DNA of 64,000 bases from Nostoc sp. NIES-4103 (GCF_002368335.1 NZ_AP018288.1:2658838-2722837), one strand, 5' to 3'. Numbered from the stretch's first letter, positions 48,322 to 57,745 are shown. Notes: generated by a model from the letters alone, not told the origin. A program made the numbers and translations.

Positions 48322-48654
48322 TTAACGTTCTGATAGAGACGAAATGTTATTGTTGTATAATCCTTTTAGATTGTATTTTCCTTTTCCATAAATTACGTCA
48401 TTACCTTCAAAATTTGGATTTACCCACAATTGCCATGTTTGATTGTTTGTAATTTCGATAGATGAGGTTCTATTGTCAAAACCGAATCTCGATAAAGATG
48501 CGATACGTCCTCCCGTAAACGAAACGGATGTCCCTGTTTGGTTTGCTCCGTTATATAAAATTATTCTTCCACCAGAGAAAGTAGCAGCGTTTTCTTGGCA
48601 AATATCTTCTACGCCATCAATGAAGGAGAGGCTTTGGATTTGGTTATTGCTCAT
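48322..48654 (-). CDS. Beta/gamma-crystallin-like protein with a double-glycine leader
   Basis: A 110-residue protein. Residues 1-29 look like a secretion leader: MSNNQIQSLSFIDGVEDI, then ENAATFSGG. The rest contains two beta/gamma-crystallin-like halves, GRIILYNGANQTGTSVSFTGG and WQLWVNPNFEGNDVIYGKG. In the family each half binds calcium or gives structural stability. The neighbouring C39 exporter could remove the leader after GG and secrete the domain. Confidence 0.75.
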   Translation of the reverse strand: MSNNQIQSLSFIDGVEDICQENAATFSGGRIILYNGANQTGTSVSFTGGRIASLSRFGFDNRTSSIEITNNQTWQLWVNPNFEGNDVIYGKGKYNLKGLYNNNISSLSER

Positions 48655-49289
48655 TGCTTTTTTTGGGTTAAATAATTGGTTTCTAGCAAGTTGTTCTTGC
48701 TGGCGGTTATCATACCTCGGACAGGCTTTTTCAAGTCAATAGTAAATTCGTATGTTTGCAATACTTTTATAAATTAGTTTTTATTGGATAAGTAAGTCAG
48801 CGGTAAAAAACAAACTATTTCTATAAAGACCAACTAGGTTGCAACCCTCTATTAGACTGCCTCCTAGCTGCTGATTGCTGCTTAATACCAACTTCAAACA
48901 TTTACACCAATCTTATTAAAGTTATAGTGAAATTTACAAAATAGTGATTTAAAAACTTGTTTTTGAAGACACTTTATGTATGTTGTAAAGCAAATACATT
49001 TAATTAATTATTTCCATTAATTTTTTTAATATAAAGAATAGCTTTTTTATAAACTGTAGATATATTGATAAAAAGAGATTTATAAAATAAAATTACTGTA
49101 AGCGAGAAAGCCCCTCTTTTCGTCGGAGAGAGGTTGGGGAGAGGTTCATCGAACTCACGTATTTTTAGATGATTTGTCACAAAAAATATGATGAATACAT
49201 CTAACGCTGGATGTAAATGGCGGTGCGTTAAGAGCAATGTCATAACACACCCTACCTTAAGATTTACTTAATTAAATAGTTCCCTTGTC
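48655..49289. other. Gene-free interval
   Basis: AT-rich. It includes a one-ended copy of the family D repeat (ATCGAACTCACGT at 49148-49160, preceded by a CCCCTC/GAGAGG hairpin) and a GGTGCGTTA repeat near 49222. No gene is supported. Confidence 0.55.
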
Positions 49290-50111
49290 TTAACTACCAG
49301 TTACCGTAAAACCTTGTTTTTCAAACACAGTTTTGGCTTGATTTCCTGATAAAAATTGCACAAAATCTTTAGCAGCATCGACATTCTTACTGCTTTTGAG
49401 AACTGCAACGGGATAGACAACAGCTGAATGAGTTTTTTCAGATGCAGTTGCTACGATTTTGACTTTTGGCGTACTTTTCGCATCTGAGAGGTAGACAACC
49501 CCAGCATCAGCATTGCCTGATTCTACATAATTGAGAGCTTGGCGAACGTCTTTGGCGTAGACGGCTTTGCTTTTAACTTGGTCAAGAAGTTTTAATGAAG
49601 TTAAGACTTGTTGAGCATATTGTCCAGCAGGGACACTTTTGGGTTCGCCTAGAGCAATTTTCTTAATGCTTGGTGAAGTTAAATCTTTGAAGTCAGTTAC
49701 AGCCGTGGAATTTTGGGGTACTATCAACACTATTTGATTTTTCAGCAAGTCCTTGCGAGTCCCATCAGCTAATAAACCTTTTTGCTGTAAAGCATCTATC
49801 TGTTTAGTTGCAGCCGAGATGAAAACGTCAACTTTTGCACCCTGTTCAATCTGTTGTTGCAAAGCTCCTGACGAGCCAAAGTTGTACGTCAAAGTCACAT
49901 TTGGCTTTTCTTTGCTGTAGAGGGGCTTGATCTCGTCTATTGCATCTTTGAGGCTAGCAGCTGCTGATATCGTCAAATTGACTGGCTGGGCTGTTGTCGA
50001 AGCTGTTGAAGATGGGTTAGATGTGGTTGTTTGGCTACAGCCGACAATTAGTAGAAACGAGATAAATACCCAACTCACAAAAGCTAGGATGCGTTTATTA
50101 TTCATTTGCAA
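49290..50111 (-). CDS. modA: Molybdate ABC transporter substrate-binding lipoprotein
   Basis: ModA-type periplasmic binding protein (273 residues). The signal peptide ends in a lipobox LIVGC (Cys at about 25), giving a lipoprotein. Typical ModA blocks: ISAAASLKDAIDEIKPLY, LTYNFGSSGALQQQIEQGAKVDVFISAA, and VKSKAVYAKDVRQALNYVESGNADAGVVY. A start at the second Met (50105) is also possible. It binds molybdate or tungstate for uptake; modB and modC are not in this window. Confidence 0.95.
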   Translation of the reverse strand: MQMNNKRILAFVSWVFISFLLIVGCSQTTTSNPSSTASTTAQPVNLTISAAASLKDAIDEIKPLYSKEKPNVTLTYNFGSSGALQQQIEQGAKVDVFISAATKQIDALQQKGLLADGTRKDLLKNQIVLIVPQNSTAVTDFKDLTSPSIKKIALGEPKSVPAGQYAQQVLTSLKLLDQVKSKAVYAKDVRQALNYVESGNADAGVVYLSDAKSTPKVKIVATASEKTHSAVVYPVAVLKSSKNVDAAKDFVQFLSGNQAKTVFEKQGFTVTGS

Positions 50112-50370
50112 TCTCTCAAGCGTTTTTTATTTCATAATTTACCAACCTAGTAAGCTAAAAACCAAAAAAATTGGTAAAAATAATTGCAGATTACTGCTTT
50201 AGTCTGACTGCTAGCAAGAATCATGCCGATATTGGCTAAATTTTGTCAGGGTTTTATTACCAAAATTGTTGGAAAAAAATCTTAAAACTTGCTCAAGGTA
50301 AAGAAGTATATGCCGTAATCAAATCATAAGATGTTATAATTGACGTTTACTAAATTTTTGTAAATTTAAC

Positions 50371-50401
50371 AAAAAAGGGGCAGTTTTATTGCCCCTTTTT
50401 T
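50371..50401. terminator. Strong bidirectional terminator
   Basis: AAAAAAGGGGCA and TGCCCCTTTTTT form a perfect stem with a 7-nt loop. Confidence 0.85.
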
Positions 50402-50622
50402 AATACCCTATGGAGATGGGTCGTATTATGATTTCTTCATCCACGACTTAACTGTTAGAGGATGTTTGAAAAGTCTTTAGTAATGTATTAAATATTTGTT
50501 TACCCCACCCTAACCCTAACGCCACTTGCGCGGCTGTCGGGCATTGCCTTTCGGCAGTCCCCCATCTCGGCATAAGCCAAGACGGGGGCTGCCTCACCAA
50601 CGCAGTGGCTCCCCCTTGTAAA

Positions 50623-50861
50623 GGCTACGGTGTACACACAAGTCTTAAAATTCCCCTTAGTAGTTGATTTCATCATCTAGCTAATGGTTATGCGATCGCT
50701 TTGAAAACCCGTCATTGCGAGGAGGAACGACAAAGCAATCGCAAAAACTAGACGATTATGCGATTACTTCGCTTTGCTATCGCTGCGCTCGCACTGGACA
50801 ATTTATCGGTTTTATAACGCTTGAAACTCTTGCAGATAATACTTGTGTGTACACTGTAGCC
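50623..50861. repeat. MITE-like element, family C copy 2, with 8-bp target duplication
   Basis: Inverted ends GGCTACGGTGTACACACAAG / GGCTACAGTGTACACACAAG (reverse complement), flanked by direct repeats CTTGTAAA at 50615-50622 and 50862-50869. The host site is a CCCCCTTGTAAAGGGG palindrome. Confidence 0.85.
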
Positions 50862-51058
50862 CTTGTAAAGGGGAGGGAACTAAATTGTCTAGTCTCCCCC
50901 CTTTCCAAGGGGGGATTAAGGGGGGTAAAAATGTGATTAAAATCACAGTCAACCACTTTTAAAACAACCTCTTACCAATTCCCTTGTTTGCCTGGATAAA
51001 GTTGCCAGTTGAAAACTTCAATATGTACTTGAAAAATCAAGCTTATAGCCCTGATCAA

Positions 51059-52036
51059 TCAATGGATACGCTGTCTAGATGAACCTTTAATTCCCTTCAA
51101 CATGCCATCGTATAAATTAACTCTGGCTTCCAGCATACGTACAGCACCGATCAGGACTTTTTGGAAATCATCACGAGTTTTCAAATATGGCTTAGCAGCA
51201 GCAAACCAACCATCAGCATGAACTAAATCAATTTGGCAGTGTAACTCATAAAATTTGACAATTTCGCTACTCAAACCTCTTCGATACAAGTGCTGAAGGA
51301 TACGAGTATGTTGAGATGGAACTGATAGTTCTAAAGCTCCCATTCCACCAATACCATAGTGCAAACCATCAGCAAACCAGCATAGATTCACCTGGGTGTT
51401 GAAGAAGTAGTAAGTTTCAGGATTAATATCTTTTTCAACTAACCCGCCAAAATAATCTATCAGCCGCTTGAATAAGTTGGGATGTGCTTCAGCAAAATTT
51501 CCTTGTCCCAACTCATCATAGATGTTCTTAAACAGTTCTTCACGCATTTCAAATGGTGTAAAGAGACTGTAAGCAGCAATATGGGAATGGAAATTTTGAG
51601 TATATATCCAGTGATTAGACAAAAAATAACGGATGTCTTTGTCTGTTAAATCGTCGTTATCAAACAGTTCAAAAAGAGGATGATTGTTAACTCTGTGTGA
51701 ACGAATGTAGTCCTTGATAAACGGAACAAAAGAGTCTACATCGTTAATTTCTTCTGGTACCTGATAGTTAGGCAAGTACTGCAACTCAATTCTTTCAATT
51801 GTGTCACGTATGAGCCAATTTTTCAGAGAGCGCAGTGTTCCTAACGCATGTCCTTGCTGAAATAATTCTTGATTAATCTTGAAAAGTTTTAACTGAAGCT
51901 CCTGCCAAACATAGCTGTTTTTGTTACGAAAAGCTTCATGTGCAAAAATTTCTACTTTGCTGATGTAACTGCTGAGATCATTTAAATCACAGTCTTCTGG
52001 GAATCTAGCCAATGTGGTCGATTGTGAGAACGTCAT
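51059..52036 (-). CDS. Haem-oxygenase-like diiron (HDO) redox enzyme
   Basis: A 325-residue protein resembling the iron-containing redox enzyme/CADD-like group with a haem-oxygenase-like helical fold. Candidate metal ligands are in YFLSNHWIYTQNFHSHIA, NIYDELGQGNFAEAHPNLF and FYELHCQIDLVHADGW. Members include fatty-acid-processing and N-oxygenase enzymes; the substrate here is unknown. No biosynthetic partners adjoin it. Confidence 0.8.
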   Translation of the reverse strand: MTFSQSTTLARFPEDCDLNDLSSYISKVEIFAHEAFRNKNSYVWQELQLKLFKINQELFQQGHALGTLRSLKNWLIRDTIERIELQYLPNYQVPEEINDVDSFVPFIKDYIRSHRVNNHPLFELFDNDDLTDKDIRYFLSNHWIYTQNFHSHIAAYSLFTPFEMREELFKNIYDELGQGNFAEAHPNLFKRLIDYFGGLVEKDINPETYYFFNTQVNLCWFADGLHYGIGGMGALELSVPSQHTRILQHLYRRGLSSEIVKFYELHCQIDLVHADGWFAAAKPYLKTRDDFQKVLIGAVRMLEARVNLYDGMLKGIKGSSRQRIH

Positions 52037-52408
52037 TCAAATAGGGATACGAAACTTCAACTAACTTCATATTAGCTACATACCGTACATTTAAATAAAT
52101 GTCCATAACTTAACAAATAACTTTGCGTATTCTTTACATTGTCGACATATAACTTTACATGAAAATACTGATCTCTACATCTTCTTGATTGAAGAAAGCT
52201 AGATATCTCACTCATCGTGGTTACGAGTGTGTCGGTAAAGGAGATCCAAATAATAAAAGCAAGCACTGTTTCAATAAATATTTTTTGCTGCATCTGAGGT
52301 ATTTAGGGTTTTTACCCTTCAGGACGCGCTGTAGCATAGTTATAAATGAACTATATTTATTTGAAAGCTTTGAAAGAGAAGGGGAGAAGGGGAGAAGGGG
52401 AGCGATCG
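52037..52408. other. Gene-free interval left of the mini-array
   Basis: AT-rich with GGGGAGAA tandem copies at 52379-52400. cas6, cas4, cas1 and cas2, which normally lie on this side of csc1 in type I-D loci, were not found. Confidence 0.55.
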
Positions 52409-52517
52409 GTTTTAATCCCGCGAACGGGTTTCATTAATTTGAAAGTCTGTAATCCCATTCCCAGCCCACACTCATCGGGTGTTTCAATCCCGTGAACGGG
52501 TTTCATTAATTTGAAAG
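52409..52517. CRISPR. CRISPR mini-array 3: two repeats, one spacer
   Basis: Two 37-bp repeats (52409-52445 and 52481-52517) around a 35-nt spacer. The intact copy starts GTTTCAATCCCGTGAACGGG and ends TTAATTTGAAAG. The left copy has two changes in the first half, typical of a leader-distal terminal repeat. In reverse complement the hairpin CCCG-TTCA-CGGG precedes ATTGAAAC. The array begins 15 bp after the csc1 stop, in the same apparent direction. Confidence 0.9.
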
Positions 52518-52532
52518 TCCGCCAGCCAGAAG

Positions 52533-53303
52533 CTAATCCATTGCAGGTTGTCCTCTTGGTAAACAAATTTCTTCTGGTAATTCTTGATAATTTTGTGCTG
52601 TTAATGTTGACTTATAGTCCTGCCAATCATCTTTTTTAGTTACTAAATATTCACCACTTAGCTGTGCTTGACTGATTAAGCTAACAGGAGGCATAACAAT
52701 CCGATTGTAAAGTAATATTCGAGTACTATTTGGCAAATCTAACGGGTTTAAAGGATGCAAACAAATGTAATCACCAGATTTAGTTTGCATGAGTTTATCT
52801 GGAATCTTTACCACTTCGACTCTGATTTTCGCAGCCCATTTACCCAAACGTATCCAGCGTGGTATTATGATACTTTCTGCGGCAATAATATAAGTACGAT
52901 ATTGACTACCAACAGCGATTTCTTTAGCTCGTCCGTAATTAATTGGATAATTTTTCTCTGCGCCTTTATCTCCAAATTGTTTTGACTTGCCATAATAGCC
53001 TACTTGAGCAGCTTTAAAGGTATTAATTTGATATGACCAATTAATCGGTTGAGCAGGAAATACATAAATTCCCGCCTTATTTAGATGAATCAAATTTTGT
53101 TCAGTACTTGCATCTAAATATGTTGGCTTTTGTGCCAGTTCACCTTGCAATCGATACGGTTGGGGAATATATTGAATTGCAAAAAGCGCAAAACTTAAAC
53201 CCCAATTGTGTAAATATTTTTCAGTTTCATAGAGAATCCCCATTTCTCGCGTGGCGAAGAAAACATTATCATGTAGCGTTAAAGTGCAGTGATATAGTGT
53301 CAT
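52533..53303 (-). CDS. csc1: Type I-D Cascade subunit Csc1 (Cas5d)
   Basis: Cas5-like subunit of a type I-D complex, about 256 residues. The N-terminus MTLYHCTLTLHDNVFFATRE, followed by MGILYETEKYLHNWGLSFA, is the recognisable Csc1 start; for this reason the Met at 53303 is preferred over one 14 codons upstream. The frame is intact to its stop 15 bp from the mini-array. Csc1 caps the crRNA 5' handle. Its partners csc2 and cas10d just upstream carry stop codons, so the protein is probably without a complex. Confidence 0.88.
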   Translation of the reverse strand: MTLYHCTLTLHDNVFFATREMGILYETEKYLHNWGLSFALFAIQYIPQPYRLQGELAQKPTYLDASTEQNLIHLNKAGIYVFPAQPINWSYQINTFKAAQVGYYGKSKQFGDKGAEKNYPINYGRAKEIAVGSQYRTYIIAAESIIIPRWIRLGKWAAKIRVEVVKIPDKLMQTKSGDYICLHPLNPLDLPNSTRILLYNRIVMPPVSLISQAQLSGEYLVTKKDDWQDYKSTLTAQNYQELPEEICLPRGQPAMD

Positions 53304-53330
53304 TGGTGTTTGTAGAAGTGTTTGAAAAAA

Positions 53331-53441
53331 GTAGTGGCGTGACAAGCTTAAAATAGTGCATTAACGAACCGCAGAGGCTCAGAGAACACAGAGATATTAG
53401 AGGAAATCTATTGCACCATTTTAGTCTAGACACGCTACTAC
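53331..53441. repeat. MITE-like element, family A copy 2
   Basis: Imperfect inverted ends of about 30 bp: GTAGTGGCGTGACAAGC on the left and GTAGTAGCGTGTCTAGAC (reverse complement) on the right. Lies between csc1 and csc2. Confidence 0.7.
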
Positions 53442-53468
53442 AATGGAATTTCCAAAAGCGAAGTATAA

Positions 53469-53507
53469 GATAAATTACGAATTACGAATTACGAATTACG
53501 AATTACT
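53469..53507. repeat. STRR of ATTACGA heptamers
   Basis: Tandem AATTACG copies that run into the csc2 remnant's stop region. Confidence 0.8.
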
Positions 53508-54335
53508 TTTACCTTTCTTTTTCAACGCACCAAAAGATTCAGCATAGGCTTTAGTTTGTCCATAGAGTGCAGTGATAGTTTCCACTAAACTGGTTTCATT
53601 TTGATACAATGTGCCTACTTCATCTAGCAGTTCTTCTAATTCAGAACCAAAAAGCAGCTTTGTCTGACGTACAGGTTCCTCATTGAGTAAATTCTTTGTC
53701 ACTGTTTCTACCTGTTGTAAAATGTCGCCAATAGAAGTGTCAAATTCACCTTTTAAAGCATCATAGAGTGCTTGAGTATAATGCAAGTTGCTAAAGATTT
53801 CGCCATCGCAGAATACAATTCCTGCGATATAGTTTTTCATGGTTCCTGTGCGTGATTCTTGTGCGCCATAACGCTTAGTACGCAGTAAGTTTCCTAGAAC
53901 TTAAATAAATCCTTCATAAGTTGAGTCGCGTAAAGTTTCGACTGCGGGAAATGTCACTTCTGGGATAACGTGATCTAATTCATTGATACTGCTACGCATT
54001 TCTCCCGCTTCACTCATCGTTCCGCCTTCAAAAGGCGCGTTGAATGTAAAACTGCGGTGGGACTGTTCGTAAGCACTTAGAGAAAAAGCCGAGTCTGAAT
54101 ATACTTTAGAACGTTCTGAACCACTATCTCCGATCGCAAAACAATAGATAATACAATCAGGACATTTTTTACAGGATTTTTCGCCGTTATATTCACAGTA
54201 TTTATCTTTATTAGCTTCGTCGGCGGTAGTGAGGTTTAAACCACGAAGTAATTCGCGTCCAGCAAGTCTTTCTGGTGTGGTTTGTTTGCGTTTAAACATT
54301 ACCAAACGGCTGATTTTTTCTTGCTTTCATCTGTG
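53496..54335 (-). pseudogene. csc2: Type I-D csc2 (Cas7d), 5' truncated, one in-frame stop
   Basis: Backbone subunit of type I-D Cascade. Starting near 54335 it reads ISRLVMFKRKQTTPERLAGRE, then CKKCPDCIIYCFAIGDSGSE, NAPFEGGTMSE and, near the middle, STYEGFI-stop-VLGNLLRTKRYGAQESRTG, then IVFCDGEIFSNLHYTQAL. The reading frame never changes: a TAA at 53901-53903 replaces what is normally Tyr. The first 75 or so residues of Csc2 are absent, and the 5' end merges with cas10d sequence. The family match is strong. Confidence 0.88.
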
Positions 54336-55270
54336 ATTCCTAAACCAGCTTGTGTGCGTACAGTTTCTTGGGTAGGTATATCTCGTTTATCACGTCGTAA
54401 ACCTTCTGTTGCTAAAGAAAAAATATTGAGTACATTTGTTGTCACCTCTCGGACTGTTTTAATCAAATCTCGCTATTTAGCATCTGGCGGAGAACTACGA
54501 GTATCTAAATGAAGACTGTAGGCAAATAAAAGTTGTTGCATTGCATTTTCAAAATCCTGAATTCGCAATGAATTAGACAAACCGAGTAAATTCCAAAAGG
54601 CAGCAGGTGCATCGAGAATTACAGATTCATTAAAATCGCGATCGCTGTTATAAATTGGAACCGAACTACTAGTAGCTATGACCTTCACTCCTAGCAAAAT
54701 GGAAAGTGATAAAGCTAGAAAACTTGGTTGTAACCACGCGTCAGTTAGTGTTTTACCTCTTGTTGCTGTGTAGTTAATTGCCATAAAAGGCAAATCTTCT
54801 CTATTGTATTTATTGTCTTTAAAATGCCCTGCTTTCGCTTCATCATTTAGCCAAGCGACTGATTGTAAAGCACTAATATCCATGTCCTTCTCTAACCATT
54901 GCTTGCGGACATCCCACAAATTTATTTGCTTCATATTGTTGACTAACAATTTCACTGCAACCGCAGTTTGTGGGGAGTATACATAAGCAGGAAAAATATA
55001 TAAGAATACTGGTTGCTGTTCTTCTAACTTTCCTGCTGGGACTGCCCAAAACGCTTGTCGTAGTAACATTTACAAAGCATATATCTTGGAAATGCCGCGT
55101 TTGATTTGCCTACCTCCAAGGGCATTTTTATTACTATATTGCTGTGGTTTAAATAAAACCACTGAATCCATCTGGTCTTCTGATGCAAACTCACCTGAAC
55201 TCAATGAACAAATAGGTTGTTTAGCGGCTTTGGTTTTAGCATCAGCATAAGCTGTAAATTCTGCTGCAAC
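54303..55270 (-). pseudogene. cas10d: Type I-D cas10d (Csc3), 3' part only, two in-frame stops
   Basis: About 320 codons in one frame. From 5' to 3': EFTAYADAKTKAAKQPICSL, SEDQMDSVVLFKPQ, RGISKIYAL-stop-MLLRQAFWAVPAGKLEE, then YIFPAYVYSPQTA, DISALQSVAWLN, LPFMAINYTATRGKTLTDAW, RSSPPDAK-stop-RDLIKTVREV, then NVLNIFSLATEGLRRDKRD. The stops are TAA at 55070-55072 and TAG at 54473-54475, both single-base changes from plausible sense codons. The N-terminal HD and most palm sequence is missing; the 5' edge abuts a WYL fragment on the opposite strand. Confidence 0.82.
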
Positions 55271-55603
55271 CAACTGCAAGAACGTTTTGAACAACAATGC
55301 CGCTACACTATTCGCTATGAAAGTAAACCAGGTGAAGGACGCATCTGGGATATTGACCGTTCGGAACTACGACTACATGACGGTGTTCTCTATCTATTTG
55401 CTTTTATCCCTGACTGGCGTTCTTATCGGTTTGACTATTGGCACAACATTGACCAAAATCATATCTTTCGTCTCGATAAAATTGCCAGTGTTGGTGCTGC
55501 ATCCGATACTCGTTGGGTATCCTGCGATTTTCCCACATTGAAAGTACAATATCGCATGAGCGGACAACTAGCCAGCTACAAACCTCGACGAAAAGATCTC
55601 GAA
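55271..55603 (+). pseudogene. WYL-domain regulator fragment of a type I-D locus
   Basis: About 110 codons of a WYL-type regulator without its HTH and C-terminus: LQERFEQQCRYTIRYESKPG, IWDIDRSELRLHDGVLYLFA, HIFRLDKIASVGAASDTRWV. Cyanobacterial I-D loci carry such WYL regulators beside the cas genes (Sll7009 in Synechocystis represses its I-D array). Both ends are broken: the left by a junction with cas10d in opposite orientation, the right by a CCCCACCCTAACCC repeat. Confidence 0.75.
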
Positions 55604-56189
55604 TTACCCCACCCTAACCCTCCCCGTATGTATTGAGGAGGGAACTAGAACACCAATTCAGTAATCCTGGAAGAACCTCTCCCCCTACCCCTCTCCTACG
55701 AGGAGAGGGGAGTTTAGCCCTCACAAGTGTAGGTTTTTTACGTGGGTATGAGTCCATACTTGCTTATCAGCCTTTTGAACCCACTCAAAACTTCATTCTT
55801 CAATTGTCCAATTGCTGGAACACTTGAGTCATCGTTTCACTACTCGGTGAAAAATTATGGATTCATACACAACCGAGAAAAATGAGATTCATAATCCTAC
55901 ATGTTGACCGCGTAATCTTCAGGGTTTTAGGCTTCGTGTAAAAAACCTACACCTGTCAGGGAGTTTAGCCCCCCCTTCCCTTGAAGGGAAGGGGGCTGGG
56001 GGGTTAGGTTTTTGATTACTGAATCGATGCTCTAGATTTTCTTGTTTCCCCCCTTGACAAGTGGGGATTAAGGGGGGTAAAACCCTGGTATCAAAAGCAA
56101 CTCCAATTTGTGTGTACACAGTAGGTGAAAGGGGAGGGATTGGAAGTGGGATGCAATGTGCAAGTTAGGAGATTAACTTTTGCAAAAGT
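55604..56189. other. Gene-free repeat-rich interval
   Basis: Several CCCCACCCTAACCC, CTCTCCCCCTACCCC and GGGGGATTAAGGGGGG palindromes and one end of a family C element (GTGTGTACACAGTAGG, about 56110-56125). No gene is supported. Confidence 0.6.
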
Positions 56190-57650
56190 TTAAGCATCTA
56201 AAATTACCTGAGCTAATCGGCGTACTCCTTCCTGAATTTGCTGCTCATTCAATTCAGCGTAACCCAAAACAAATTCACTACCAGAACTATTTTTTAAGTA
56301 GTAGGGATGTGCTGCGCCAATACCTACCCCAAGCTGTGCAGCACTCTGGACTATTACTTCATCACTCAGATGTGTATTTATTTTGATCATCAGATGCATT
56401 CCTGCATTCTCCCCAAGAATTTGGACTCGATCGCCCAACTGGGAAATGAGAGACTGCACCAAAACTTGCCGCCTTTGATTATACAGCGATCGCATTTGTC
56501 TAATATGACGTTCCAAATGTCCTTCGTTGATAAAATCTGTAAGGGCGTGCTGTTCTAACAAACTACACTGACGGTCTGCTAACCATTTAGCACGGGTAAA
56601 TACATGTACTAAATTATGTGGCAATACTAAATAACCCAGACGCAAAGCCGGAAAGAGTACCTTAGAAAATGTGCCGATATAAATAACTGAATTGCCTTGA
56701 TCTAATCCTTGTAATGCTGGAATCGGGCGATCGCTATAACGATATTCACTATCGTAGTCATCTTCAATAATCATTGCTCCTGATTGCTGCGCCCAAGTTA
56801 ATAATCTTAACCTGCGGGATAAGGATAGCACCGCCCCTGTAGGAAATTGATGAGAAGGAGTGACATAAATTAGTTTAATGTTGGAGGTTGTTGTCAGCTT
56901 ACTAACTTCTAAACCTGATTGATCCACAGATACAGGAAATAAACAAGCTCCTTGGGCTAAAAAAGCTCGTCTTGCTCCTAAATAACCTGGTTCTTCCACA
57001 GCAATCGAGTCACCCCTGTCAATTAGCACCCTTGTGATCAGGTCAAGTCCTTGCTGGGAACCACCAATAATGATAATTTGCTCAGGAGTACATTTTACTG
57101 CCCTGGAACGAGAAAGATAACAAGCGATCGCCTGCCGTAGTGGTTGATATCCCATTGAATCATTAGTATAATCAAGCACTGCTGAATCCAAATGGCAATG
57201 ACGAGATAGCAGCTTGCGCCACAAGTCTATGGGGAACCGATCAAATGCAGGCCGTCCGTAGGTAAAGTTAATCTCCAATTCTAGTTCTGGTAAGCGTAAA
57301 AATGCTTTATCATTCAAACTTTCGCCATAAGCTGAGAGTTTGATTGCTGAATTAGCAGCTGAAGAATTTGGCTTAATCGGTGCAGCATTGAGCAGATCAT
57401 CGGGGAGTTGATGACAGACGAAAGTACCCGATCCCACAGTTGTTTCTAGGTAACCTTCACTCAGTAATTGTTCGTAACTTTGGGTAACAGTGGCGCGGGA
57501 AATATTGAGGGATTGAGCAAGCGATCGCGTTGAAGGTAGTTTTTGTCCTGGTGTTAATCTCCCTAAGAGAATCTTCAGTCGTATTTCCTCATAAATTTGG
57601 CGATGCAGTGGTGTGTCTGCTTGTGAGTCGATAGTGATCACAAAGTCCAT
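56190..57650 (-). CDS. MocR/PdxR-type GntR-aminotransferase regulator
   Basis: A 486-residue transcription factor fusing a GntR winged helix to a class I aminotransferase fold. The HTH (about 12-75) has TPLHRQIYEEIRLKILLGRL and PSTRSLAQSLNISRATVTQ. The aminotransferase region (about 120-486) has the PLP Lys in YIGTFSKVLFPALRLGYL. PdxR-type regulators sense PLP and control vitamin B6 genes. The divergent partner is a PNPOx-like protein, which fits a B6-linked or detoxification role. Confidence 0.92.
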   Translation of the reverse strand: MDFVITIDSQADTPLHRQIYEEIRLKILLGRLTPGQKLPSTRSLAQSLNISRATVTQSYEQLLSEGYLETTVGSGTFVCHQLPDDLLNAAPIKPNSSAANSAIKLSAYGESLNDKAFLRLPELELEINFTYGRPAFDRFPIDLWRKLLSRHCHLDSAVLDYTNDSMGYQPLRQAIACYLSRSRAVKCTPEQIIIIGGSQQGLDLITRVLIDRGDSIAVEEPGYLGARRAFLAQGACLFPVSVDQSGLEVSKLTTTSNIKLIYVTPSHQFPTGAVLSLSRRLRLLTWAQQSGAMIIEDDYDSEYRYSDRPIPALQGLDQGNSVIYIGTFSKVLFPALRLGYLVLPHNLVHVFTRAKWLADRQCSLLEQHALTDFINEGHLERHIRQMRSLYNQRRQVLVQSLISQLGDRVQILGENAGMHLMIKINTHLSDEVIVQSAAQLGVGIGAAHPYYLKNSSGSEFVLGYAELNEQQIQEGVRRLAQVILDA

Positions 57651-57745
57651 AAGTGAAAGTGGACTGGTAGTTTAATCAAAAAGTGGCACTTGAATTATGC
57701 CATTTTGATATTTACTCTGGCGATGTAGAGTTAAAAATTCCAGTC
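57651..57745. promoter_or_regulatory. Divergent promoter between MocR regulator and PNPOx-like gene
   Basis: The 95-bp gap between the regulator start and the preferred start of the PNPOx-like gene. MocR proteins typically bind direct repeats in such divergent gaps; no convincing operator pair was resolved by eye. Confidence 0.4.

Larger units (their letters stand above)
50112..51058. other. Gene-free interval with terminator and MITE
   Basis: Contains a strong hairpin terminator (50371-50401), the GCCACTTGC/GCAGTGGC palindrome (50519-50612) and a family C element (50623-50861). No gene is supported; a short RNA ending at the terminator is possible. Confidence 0.6.

Noticed and set aside
55633..55827. 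64-residue ORF after the WYL fragment
   Set aside because: It runs through CTCTCCCCCTACCCC repeats and shows no conserved sequence.
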